Positions 1-9,287 of a DNA stretch of 45,313 bases are shown here, piece by piece. This stretch comes from a virus. The stretch covers positions 1 through 45,313 of IMG/VR virus record IMGVR_UViG_3300031841_005713, one strand, 5' to 3'. How positions within the stretch are numbered: position 1 is the first letter of the stretch; each line of letters opens with the position of its first letter. The translations under genes were made by a program, and so were the position numbers. A model generated the notes under the pieces. That model worked only from the letters and a program-made list of their open reading frames with translations, was not told where the DNA came from and searched no databases.

Positions 1-3000
1 TATTAAAAGTTTCCATAGAGACTTTAGTGCCAGCACTAGGTAGAACACCCTGCCACCACTTAGAGAGATCTTCTTGAGTTAAGTCTTCTGTAATTTCAAA
101 AGCATACATAGCAAATGGCGGTAAGATTGGACCGTAATCGCTCTCATTCAACACTCTATCAGATGCATCTCTCTTAGCCATATAATTTAATTTAGGTGGT
201 AAGATCATCTGTCTCTGAAGCTCTAGCATGTCTGTAAGAGTTGAACGAGCTTCTGTGCCAATATTATTATAAGCCTCTTCAAATTCTCTTGTGGTGTAAT
301 GGAAGAAAGACTCTTCTTCGCACTCATTTACAACAAATGGGATGGCTACTAAATATTCTTTAAGCTGTGTGCTTGTAGCTAACTGACTTACAACCTTCTG
401 CTCTGTACTAAAACCAACAGCATCTGCTAGCGAGCCAGTTGTTCTAGCTGCCTCTGACTCGGGTCCTCTTGCAAATAGCTTTAATCCGCTGTTTGTATCG
501 GTTGAATATTGATGCCAGACACCCCTGTTAACACTTCCAGTTGTTGTACCATTGCCGCCATCAGTTCCATTTGGGTAAAGCGCTGTGATACCAACATAGT
601 TGTGTGTTGGACACTCCCACTTAAGAGTTGGAGTCCACTGTCCTTCATTATTAGAGACAAATAAGTCTACTCCTGCTTCAATTGTCATAAAAGGAGAGCT
701 TGAATTGACAGATGAATTGCCATATCCGTAAGCAGCATTGAGCCCCGAATCCACCATTTGCTTGTTTTTAAATGTTTTTGTTGAATAGAATAAAATATCG
801 TTTAACGATGGGTTTCTATCAGTTACAACATTCTTGAATGAGTTATAATCAAAATTAATCGTTACAATTGCCTCGTTTGCAGACCAAGATGCTGCTGGTG
901 GGACTGCCCCGCTGACTCTAGTGTTCGCCACAGTGCCAATATTAGCCCAACTTATAATTGAAGAAGACATGGGTTGGTAGAAGCAGGCATGAACAGGATA
1001 AGGGTACCCATTTGCTGATGGATCGTCGTGGTTTGTAAAATTAGACTTTTTAGAAATCACAATGTCCATAGAGTAGTTATCAAAATTGCCTTGTGAGAAA
1101 GTCCATTCTGATGATGGCTTACTTTTAATTGATGTTAAAACAGAGTTTTCTACAAATGTGTCAACCACTCCAGCATAAAAGTTTGATGCCGCTAGACCAT
1201 ACTTTGGATCAATGTATCCAACTGAGGCTGTTGAATCAAATTTATTCTCGTGGTCATTTTCAATAATTAAAGACGATACATTTAGATGTGAAGCTGGGTC
1301 TACAATTGCTTCAAAAGGAATTCTATTCCATTTTTGGCTTGTCGCAACATTTAAATCCGCAGGATGTATTGGATTAATAATGCTGCCGCTAATCCAGTTT
1401 GCACTATCAATTGCCACACCTGATCTAATTGAACCATAAGTTAATCTTGAAAACACAACATTGTTCAATGTTTGGAAAGAGGCAGGGGCGCCAGTTAAAG
1501 TTGAGTCGGGTGCAATAGATTGATTAAACAAAGTTGACAACTGTAAAGTTCTTTGCGAGGGATAAAAACCATCATAAGGCAAGAGCTTTTTAGCCGCACT
1601 TAGTTTTAGTGATATTCTCTTGGCATCTCTTTGTTGAACATCTCTAACTATTTCAATCGCTGGAATATCATCTGAATTAGCATATGTTTCTAAAAACACA
1701 TTATTACTAGAAGTTGTTTGACTTCCTGTCAAAGATAAAGACTGATAACTATCATTGGATATATCATATCCACTGTCGACAATACTCTCAACATGTTCAG
1801 AAATTCTATATTCTGGTACGATTGAATGATCTTTTGCCATCAATCTTAGGTTGCCATTCCAAATAGAATATCCATCATCAAAAGGTCCCTGTTGTGCAGA
1901 ATCTGCTGTGCCGAAATGAACTGTGTTTCTTGGCAAACTAGCTGTTACATCTACATAACCTGATGCTGAGCCTGAAAGGTAATATCTTCCAAACCTGACA
2001 TTCAAGTCTCCAATGGAGCCGGCTTGAGTATCTGTATCCTGGTCTCTATTGACCAATTCTCCTCTTTTTGTAGAATCTCCAATGTTATCTCCGTCAACAT
2101 CCATTGACCACATTGAATAGGTTTGAAAACCGCCGCCTTCTTGGGATCCATTTATTTTTGCAACTCTGTTGTCTAAAGAATCGCGCCAGTTAAATGTGAA
2201 TCTACTTCTATCTCTTACCTTTGACAAATAAGCATTTGTTTCTTTTGGGTAGATTGTTTCACTGTAAAATAGAGATGTCAATTTAATATTATTTACATCT
2301 TCAATGGTTGACTTGCCAGTGTATAGGCTTGAAATATTGTAAAATAATGAATCTCTTTTATCCAATATTTTAAAGTTTTTAGCTGGGTATGGATTTTTCA
2401 AATCACTGTTTACAGTGTCGTAGTAGCTTCCATAAAAATCATATTCTGATGCGAAGGGGTAAGTTAAAATTAAATCTTTTTCTACTTGTTTTTCACCAAA
2501 GTTCTCCAAGCTTTTTAGTAAATGTATTACTGGTTTGTATTTTGAAGAAACTGGTGCGTGAGTCACTCTCATCTCATCATTTCTTGTTGATGCAATAATT
2601 ACATTATTTTCTCTAATGTTTCTTGCAACGGGATGTTGTGCAGTTCTGCCTTGCTTAAATGATGGATAACCGTATGGTCCATTAATATTTAAAAAGTGTA
2701 TACTTGCTGAGGCTGGCTGGGTGTTACTGGTATATGCAGTTGGTGCCAACAATAAATTATTGTCCTCAGTTAATTCATAGTGGTATCCGGCTGTCCCTAC
2801 CTTACTAGCCGGTGTTGTGTATCCAGCAAAATTAACAATTTCACTTTCATCAATACCCCTTAAAGCACCACTATAAAATGTAATCCCATAGGAGCTTGTA
2901 TCAATGCTGTTCGCAGCATAACCATATAATCCGTCCATAGATAAGTCGGGATCTGCTGATGAGTTGATCCACCAATATCCAAAATCTTTTTTTGGAATTT

Positions 3001-6000
3001 GGTAGTTTAGAAAGCCATTATCTTCAAAAGAACCCGTATATGTAGCACTTGGAGAGCTTTGTTTAATTCTATTAACCCTATTTCGCTGCACTTTATGATA
3101 GGATGCTGTTACTGTAGATCCAGATTGATAACCGCCAAAAGCACTTGGTTTAGCTAAAAATTCGTTTAAGTTATTTACAACTTCTCTATTTCTAAACGGC
3201 AATGCATTGTAGGGGCTTAATTCTGCCGCTGCAACATCTAAGTATCCCTCGCTTAATGTAGCTACTTCACCGGGGGCTGAGAAGCGATTAACTATAACTG
3301 TCTTGTTGGATGTCCCATCTGATAATGATCTTGTTGGTAAGGCAAAGTCGATAACTCCAGATACCGCTGTTGATTCAGATTCCGTGATGTTAAAACCGCC
3401 TTGCTCTACAAAAGCAAAATTGTTTTGTCTTCTTCCGTTTGTCATAACAACTTGATAGTTTTTATCAAAGTTACCTAAAATTCTAGAGTCAGTAGTCGTA
3501 GCAATGTTCTTAACATTGTAAACTTTTTTAATTGCTTCATCTCTAGAAAATTTAACTCTAGGAATATTAAAGTCATAAGTTGAAGCGGAGCCATCTGTTC
3601 TCGGATTGTGTATTGTAGTCACTTCGCCAGTTGATGCTGTTACTTTAAACAGTTCTGGACGATCAGCAGTTTCTCCAATCTCTAAGTGACGGTGTTTATA
3701 GCCACCAATATGTTGTTCTGTAAATGGTCCTTGCAGTGGATTTTGCACATTATAAAATATATCTGCATGATGTCCATTAATTACTGCTCCAACACCACCT
3801 GAAAAGAATTGTTTTCCGGCAGATTGTTCAACAAACTTTAAAGGCAAACTATTTTGTACTAGCTGGACTGTTTCAACATCAGGTGTGTTATTTGTAATTT
3901 TTACATCGTATGTTGTAAAATTTTTAGTTATATCATTTGAAAGATCTGGGGTTGATTGCCTTGTTAGCTCAATAGTGTTCTTCGCTTCTTCTGTCTGAAT
4001 TATTGGCAGTATTGCATTGCCTTTTCTAGTGGAACCATCATCTGGTCCGATAGTGTTGCTTAGAATGTCACCTTTTAATTTAGCACCTCTAGAAACATCA
4101 AGGTGTCTTTCTCTTTGATATGTTGAGTGGATAGAGTCTCTTGTTTTTAGTGGTGGATCTGAGCTATAAACATCTAGATCTGCTCTATTTCTTTTTGCTC
4201 TAAGTTTGTAGAAAGCATTTTGACCATCTGTATCAACAGCATTTTCGTTTCTTTTATTTTCATATCTATTCAAATAAGTTTCAATGTTTCTTTCTGAAAC
4301 TGGATTTTTAGATCCCTTAAACTTTGGAAAGTCTTGTCTTCTTGTCTCTAAAGCAAAAGTGCTTCCTTGTACATGGGTGTTAAGCTTTTTAAATGTTTCA
4401 ATAAAATCTTCACCCACCACTTCTTTTGGCTTTACACCAGCAGAATCATCCTCATAGTAACTTTCATATGGAGCTATTGGATTAGCAACACCTGGAGAGT
4501 GACCAGACACTGTTTTGTTGCCTATTGTGTTTTGAGTGTCAATTCTCCTACCGGGAGGTAAAATTCTAGTAACTTGGCTTCTTTCAAATAAGTGATTCTC
4601 AATTACTGTTCTCACCCTATCAGATGCATTTGCAGAAGCGGGCATCAAATTAAAAAGCACACTCTCAATTGCACTATCTAAAAACTTATAAAGCTGAACA
4701 TATTTTTCAAGGTCGGGCTCATTTTCAACTCTCTCAAAAAAGTTTTGTCTAGCCAATCTCATTTCTTTTGGATATACCTGATAATTAACTATTGGAGAGC
4801 CAATCATTGAAGCATAATCAAGCACACCTGCAAAAGTTTTTAACATTTCTCTTGAGATTGTATCATACATGCTTGCTTCTAGTGAGAAAAAATATTTAAC
4901 CGGTCTTGCATCAATAAAAAATTTATCATCGTCTTTCTCAAGAATCTCAATCATATTATCTGTATTAAGATTTTCTGGAATTTGTTGGGTCATTATATTC
5001 AAATATTGAATATCTTTTACATCTGATGAAGCAGGAAATCCCTTGCCTTGAGCAGTGTGTTGTAGTCCAACAATTTTTGAATAGTCCTCTGCTGCATATT
5101 TTGTTGTTAAGCTTGTTGAGCCAGATGACAAATCAGGGACAACAAACTCACCAGAACCATTAGAGGATGTTACTTGATTAAATGCAAGATTCATTGCTAA
5201 AGAATCAAATTTTGGTATAAAAATTTTATCTAAATTATTCCCTCTAAAACTAAATGTGTTTTTATAAGGTCTTTCTCTACCAAAAGATGTTACATCTCTT
5301 GCATGTGATTTTAATTCACTATCCTCTAAGTAATCTGCCCATGCAAGAACAGATAATAGTTTCATGTTGGATCGGTGTGTTAAAGAGCCAGTAACATTTT
5401 CTTTCTCTGCACCAGCATATATTCTTTTATCGGTTCCAACAAAGGTCGTTCCTTTTGCAGATGTTAAACTAGAAGTCAATACAAAAGAGTTTTGTAACAC
5501 ATCTTGGATGTAATTGTAGCCACTGAATTCTAGTGTAAACGGACCAGAGCTAGAAACAGCGGTAAATGGGTCAACATCATACCTTATACGAACTGAAAGG
5601 CTCCATCTTGAGTTGTCATATACATTATAAAATTTATCTGACTCCAAAAACACCCCTAGAGATGAGGTTAATTGAAATTTTGCTGTGTTGTCAACTTTTA
5701 CCGCTCTAACACTAATGTTAGCATCATCTGGAGATGGAATTGATGTCGTTGTTGAATCCTTGGCTTCTCTAATTCCAAAAACAGATGCAGTTACAATCGC
5801 TGGACTTGTTAAATCAACAGTATCGATATAAGTCGCAGGTGTTTTTGGAAAAATAGCATTTGCTTGTACCGTAAAAGGAAGATAGATGTCGTTTACTGAT
5901 CCCGAAATGTATGGTGTTGAATTGGTATTACCACTCTCGGAAAAATTGTAAATTACTCCTTCTGTATTCTGTGTATTAGCAAATGGAGTTAAATCTAATG

Positions 6001-7822
6001 AATCAAACTTTATTGAGCTATTTTTGTAATCGTCTTTAATAAAGTATTCTGCTTTATCTGCATACACATTAAAGTTAAATAAATCATCATCAATGCCATA
6101 GCATCTTAATAAATTTCTAACTGACTTTACAGTACCCTTTGATTTGTTAATATAATTTAAGTTATTATAAATGTTTTTATAGATAAGATTTTTAATTTCA
6201 TTTAATTTATCTTCAAATTTTCTTTTATCATCTTGATCTAAAATTGTTTCTAAAACATTTTTATCAATAAACATTTCTGGGATATCAAATCCCAAAGAAG
6301 TTAGAAGTCTTCTATTGTGCGGGTTTGCGGTAACACTATTATTATCTTGATACTCGGCTTCATGAAACTTTGTCATCTGAGTAATCTGTAAATATAGACT
6401 GTCTAAATAACTGCCCATCACCTGTAAAAGATTTTGTACTTCACCGCCTTGATTTAGATCCTCATCCATCATCCACAGTGGGATAGAATCTTGTAGGCTA
6501 CCAATATTTTCAGCATCATATTGTGTACCAGATGCCTCTAAGTTGCTTGATAGTGTTTCAACATCAGGATGAGTTGAATAAATAATTGGATCGCCCGTCT
6601 CAGTGCCAACTCCCGCTTGTGTAATTGCTGAGCCAGTATCGCGGCTGTTTGCAACATAGCCAGTCCAAACTCCATTAGCTAAGCGACCTGAATAATCTAA
6701 AACCGTTGAGTCAGTTGCAGATGATCCTGTTTTTCCTTCGTTAAATTTAAAATAACATGAGAGTTTTAGAGGGTTATCATCATTAACTTTGTTAGTATCA
6801 GTATTGCCGCCGCCATTTACGACACTGAAGTAATTTCTACCAATTTCTTGAGCATTTCTTGGCTCTTGCCAAAATCTAAATTCATCTAGTGATCCAGACA
6901 ATTTACCATAGCCAGCAGGTGTTGCTGGTACAATGTTGAAAAAGTCACCGCCAAGGGCACCAATTGTAAGCTTTAAAGATCCTGTTTGAGCAACATTTGT
7001 ACTTGTTTCCGTTGTACTATTTGCAAACTCGCCATCGACATATAGGTCGGCAGTGTAAGTTGATCCAGTGTAACCATAAACAATTGCATAGTGGTGCCAG
7101 TCAGTATCGGATGCATCCAAGCCAGTTAACAAAGTTGAAATAAAGTTATCAGATGCATTGTTATAATATGAATAAATACGAGTTGTTGTCGTTGTATTAA
7201 GCATATATGCACCAAAACTAGCTGATGCATTTACAGTATCGCGAATATCAAAAATGGTCTCAGAGACAGTTGGATAAGCACCTTTTTTTAGCCAAAACTC
7301 AACTGTAAAACCTTCCGTAAAGTCTAATCTAAAACTTTGTTGTTGGCTTGATCCTGTATTCCATACCTGATCTTTTTTCCATCCTAGGGCTGTAATGTGT
7401 TCTGGTAAGCTTGAAGAATAAAAGAAATTAGAGTTAGTGCCATCATTAGTACCCCAACCATCAGGTGAAAATACTGCAAAACCAGTTGATTTAGGGTAAT
7501 CAACATCTAAAATATGTCTTTCTAATTGAGTTATTTCATTTCTAAATGCTATTTTTTCTGCATTAGAACCGTCATATGGATACTGATTATAAATTCTTTT
7601 GATAGCATCTTCGTAATATTTTTTTGCTGAACCGTATTTTACAAAACTGCTAGCTGATGCATAATTTAAATCAGGCTCAATTAAAGAATCTTCGATTCTT
7701 ATCTGTTTAACTTCTTCACTAGACTCTATATCCTGTCTAAATTCATCGAGGCTTTTTTTATTAGCACCTCTAAATTGTTGTGACTGGGACTTTTGTTTTG
7801 AAAATAAATCTTTAATCGACAT
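1..7822 (-). CDS. Giant tail/baseplate structural protein with LamG domain (C-terminus beyond window)
   Basis: The frame opens with an ATG at 7822 and I read it triplet by triplet to the left edge without meeting a stop, so at least 2607 residues are encoded and the C-terminus is missing. The first ~110 residues are helical and charged. Residues ~115-330 look like a concanavalin/LamG jelly roll, with the typical phrases FTVEFWLKKG, DTDWHHYAIVY, ADLYVDGE and LDEFRFW. A helical stretch follows, then a very long beta-rich, Ser/Thr/Gly/Asn-rich region with many SGS/TGS turns. Near residue 2587 it reads DLSKWWQGVLP. It overlaps the preceding gene by 11 nt and has a weak AGGGT ribosome site. Its place after gp25, gp6 and a DNRLRE-type protein suggests a baseplate-periphery or receptor-binding protein. 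LamG domains usually bind glycans. The exact role is inference. Confidence 0.85.
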   Translation of the reverse strand, partial: MSIKDLFSKQKSQSQQFRGANKKSLDEFRQDIESSEEVKQIRIEDSLIEPDLNYASASSFVKYGSAKKYYEDAIKRIYNQYPYDGSNAEKIAFRNEITQLERHILDVDYPKSTGFAVFSPDGWGTNDGTNSNFFYSSSLPEHITALGWKKDQVWNTGSSQQQSFRLDFTEGFTVEFWLKKGAYPTVSETIFDIRDTVNASASFGAYMLNTTTTTRIYSYYNNASDNFISTLLTGLDASDTDWHHYAIVYGYTGSTYTADLYVDGEFANSTTETSTNVAQTGSLKLTIGALGGDFFNIVPATPAGYGKLSGSLDEFRFWQEPRNAQEIGRNYFSVVNGGGNTDTNKVNDDNPLKLSCYFKFNEGKTGSSATDSTVLDYSGRLANGVWTGYVANSRDTGSAITQAGVGTETGDPIIYSTHPDVETLSSNLEASGTQYDAENIGSLQDSIPLWMMDEDLNQGGEVQNLLQVMGSYLDSLYLQITQMTKFHEAEYQDNNSVTANPHNRRLLTSLGFDIPEMFIDKNVLETILDQDDKRKFEDKLNEIKNLIYKNIYNNLNYINKSKGTVKSVRNLLRCYGIDDDLFNFNVYADKAEYFIKDDYKNSSIKFDSLDLTPFANTQNTEGVIYNFSESGNTNSTPYISGSVNDIYLPFTVQANAIFPKTPATYIDTVDLTSPAIVTASVFGIREAKDSTTTSIPSPDDANISVRAVKVDNTAKFQLTSSLGVFLESDKFYNVYDNSRWSLSVRIRYDVDPFTAVSSSGPFTLEFSGYNYIQDVLQNSFVLTSSLTSAKGTTFVGTDKRIYAGAEKENVTGSLTHRSNMKLLSVLAWADYLEDSELKSHARDVTSFGRERPYKNTFSFRGNNLDKIFIPKFDSLAMNLAFNQVTSSNGSGEFVVPDLSSGSTSLTTKYAAEDYSKIVGLQHTAQGKGFPASSDVKDIQYLNIMTQQIPENLNTDNMIEILEKDDDKFFIDARPVKYFFSLEASMYDTISREMLKTFAGVLDYASMIGSPIVNYQVYPKEMRLARQNFFERVENEPDLEKYVQLYKFLDSAIESVLFNLMPASANASDRVRTVIENHLFERSQVTRILPPGRRIDTQNTIGNKTVSGHSPGVANPIAPYESYYEDDSAGVKPKEVVGEDFIETFKKLNTHVQGSTFALETRRQDFPKFKGSKNPVSERNIETYLNRYENKRNENAVDTDGQNAFYKLRAKRNRADLDVYSSDPPLKTRDSIHSTYQRERHLDVSRGAKLKGDILSNTIGPDDGSTRKGNAILPIIQTEEAKNTIELTRQSTPDLSNDITKNFTTYDVKITNNTPDVETVQLVQNSLPLKFVEQSAGKQFFSGGVGAVINGHHADIFYNVQNPLQGPFTEQHIGGYKHRHLEIGETADRPELFKVTASTGEVTTIHNPRTDGSASTYDFNIPRVKFSRDEAIKKVYNVKNIATTTDSRILGNFDKNYQVVMTNGRRQNNFAFVEQGGFNITESESTAVSGVIDFALPTRSLSDGTSNKTVIVNRFSAPGEVATLSEGYLDVAAAELSPYNALPFRNREVVNNLNEFLAKPSAFGGYQSGSTVTASYHKVQRNRVNRIKQSSPSATYTGSFEDNGFLNYQIPKKDFGYWWINSSADPDLSMDGLYGYAANSIDTSSYGITFYSGALRGIDESEIVNFAGYTTPASKVGTAGYHYELTEDNNLLLAPTAYTSNTQPASASIHFLNINGPYGYPSFKQGRTAQHPVARNIRENNVIIASTRNDEMRVTHAPVSSKYKPVIHLLKSLENFGEKQVEKDLILTYPFASEYDFYGSYYDTVNSDLKNPYPAKNFKILDKRDSLFYNISSLYTGKSTIEDVNNIKLTSLFYSETIYPKETNAYLSKVRDRSRFTFNWRDSLDNRVAKINGSQEGGGFQTYSMWSMDVDGDNIGDSTKRGELVNRDQDTDTQAGSIGDLNVRFGRYYLSGSASGYVDVTASLPRNTVHFGTADSAQQGPFDDGYSIWNGNLRLMAKDHSIVPEYRISEHVESIVDSGYDISNDSYQSLSLTGSQTTSSNNVFLETYANSDDIPAIEIVRDVQQRDAKRISLKLSAAKKLLPYDGFYPSQRTLQLSTLFNQSIAPDSTLTGAPASFQTLNNVVFSRLTYGSIRSGVAIDSANWISGSIINPIHPADLNVATSQKWNRIPFEAIVDPASHLNVSSLIIENDHENKFDSTASVGYIDPKYGLAASNFYAGVVDTFVENSVLTSIKSKPSSEWTFSQGNFDNYSMDIVISKKSNFTNHDDPSANGYPYPVHACFYQPMSSSIISWANIGTVANTRVSGAVPPAASWSANEAIVTINFDYNSFKNVVTDRNPSLNDILFYSTKTFKNKQMVDSGLNAAYGYGNSSVNSSSPFMTIEAGVDLFVSNNEGQWTPTLKWECPTHNYVGITALYPNGTDGGNGTTTGSVNRGVWHQYSTDTNSGLKLFARGPESEAARTTGSLADAVGFSTEQKVVSQLATSTQLKEYLVAIPFVVNECEEESFFHYTTREFEEAYNNIGTEARSTLTDMLELQRQMILPPKLNYMAKRDASDRVLNESDYGPILPPFAMYAFEITEDLTQEDLSKWWQGVLPSAGTKVSMETFN

Positions 7823-9287
7823 CACTTACCCTAAACTTAAATTTAGCTCTCTGTTCTGAGTATTCGCCTACTAGATTAAATAGGAAGGTAAGTTGATAAC
7901 TGTACCCACTTTGTAGCATACTCATATCTAAATCAAAATAGTTTCCAGAGCCATCATAAGATAGTTGGGTATAGGACTCATTTCCACTGCCGGTACCATA
8001 AGAAATAACTTCAAAATTATCTACCACTCTGTTTAATTTGTAGTATGCCTTTTCAATTGGAGTTGTTTCAATTTGAGTTTGAGCCACTGTGTAAAGGTTA
8101 GGGTTCCAGTTTTTAGGACGGACATAGAGTCTAAATCTAGCAATCTCATCTGTCGAGTAAGTCGTTTTAAGATTGGTGATGTTGACAACCCAGTCTTTAA
8201 TTGGGTAAATTGAAGCATCTTCTTGTGATTTAACTGTAATTGCAGAGCCGCTAAAGTATTCTGTTCCTGATCCATTATGCCATACAGGATAAACAGATGT
8301 AATTGAAGATGAACTGTAGGCTAAGCTAGCACTGTATATTCCTGTGGAGACATATCCACCAACAGCCGAAGTGTCACCATCACTAGCAACATTACCACCG
8401 ATCGGTAAATTTAGTGCACTGCCAGTTGGACCGGCTGATCCAGAGTAAAGACTTACACGAATAGCCCCAGTTCCAATGACTGGAATGTTTACTAATTGAC
8501 CTCTCACATAGTTATACATGTAGATTGTATTGAGGTTGTCTACGGCTGGTGCCCTTGAACTGCTTAAGTAGAAGTTGGAGCTATCATCACCAATAGAATC
8601 GTTCCAACGAGCTTCTAGCACTGGTCTGCGATGAAAATATTCGCTCGACCTAGCAAAGAATTTCTTTGTGTAGTAAGATTGTGTCGCCTCTTCTTGGGAG
8701 GAGGTTAAGAAAACACCAAAGCCATAACTGCCGGTGACACCTTTAAGCCATTGTTCAACAATTGTAGTAACCTCAATAGACAGGTCTTCTGTGCCGACAT
8801 CAAATGATCTTGAGGTGTGCATGTCTGGATCACCATCAATAGAGCCAGTTAAAAACTTACCACCCTCATCAGCCCAATTGGTCGTTGAACTGGCTTTTAT
8901 CCAGTTTGATTCGCCAAGGTCTGTGTAATTGTTCATGTCGAGACCAGTGCCTTCGTTCCATGATTGTGAGATGGCAGCGACTGTTAATGTAAAATCTCGC
9001 GGTGTTGATTCAACATGTTCGGCATCATACATGCGAAGATAAAAATCAACTGATCCTGAAGCCGGGATGGCACTAGCCGATCTAGCTGTTGTTACGGCTG
9101 TTGTATCGAACTCTACTAAGGTTCTAGCTAATTCGCTTGAGGTTGATGAGGCTTGCCCATAAATACTAAACACCTCTAGAATGTCAGCAGCACCCATGTT
9201 TGATCCTGTGCCACGGGTTGTTAAACCTTCTTTGAAAGCATTTGTTATCGTATTATCTTTGGTGGCAAAGAATCTTTTAATAGCCAT
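7812..9287 (-). CDS. Beta-rich structural protein with DNRLRE-type domain, wedge-associated
   Basis: This 491-residue protein has no membrane segment. The N-terminal ~230 residues resemble the DNRLRE/CBM96-type beta-sandwich found in surface and carbohydrate-binding proteins. Visible signs are the opening FFATKDNTITNAF, a conserved-looking ARTLVEFD at 54-61, the helix-like VTTIVEQWLKG near 173-183, and the closing FFARSSEYFHRRPVLEARW at ~210-228. The rest (~235-490) is beta-rich with repeated SGS turns, in the same style as the giant protein downstream. The start overlaps the gp6 stop by 1 nt (TAATG) and is preceded by GGAGAA. In T4 the genes after gp6 encode wedge proteins gp7 and gp8, so a wedge or fibre-attachment role fits by position, although I see no sequence likeness to those proteins. 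Confidence 0.75.
   Translation of the reverse strand: MAIKRFFATKDNTITNAFKEGLTTRGTGSNMGAADILEVFSIYGQASSTSSELARTLVEFDTTAVTTARSASAIPASGSVDFYLRMYDAEHVESTPRDFTLTVAAISQSWNEGTGLDMNNYTDLGESNWIKASSTTNWADEGGKFLTGSIDGDPDMHTSRSFDVGTEDLSIEVTTIVEQWLKGVTGSYGFGVFLTSSQEEATQSYYTKKFFARSSEYFHRRPVLEARWNDSIGDDSSNFYLSSSRAPAVDNLNTIYMYNYVRGQLVNIPVIGTGAIRVSLYSGSAGPTGSALNLPIGGNVASDGDTSAVGGYVSTGIYSASLAYSSSSITSVYPVWHNGSGTEYFSGSAITVKSQEDASIYPIKDWVVNITNLKTTYSTDEIARFRLYVRPKNWNPNLYTVAQTQIETTPIEKAYYKLNRVVDNFEVISYGTGSGNESYTQLSYDGSGNYFDLDMSMLQSGYSYQLTFLFNLVGEYSEQRAKFKFRVSDVD

Noticed and set aside
1212-1439. Short plus-strand reading frame
   Set aside because: It lies wholly opposite the giant minus-strand gene, has no ribosome site, and its composition is a shadow of the coding strand.
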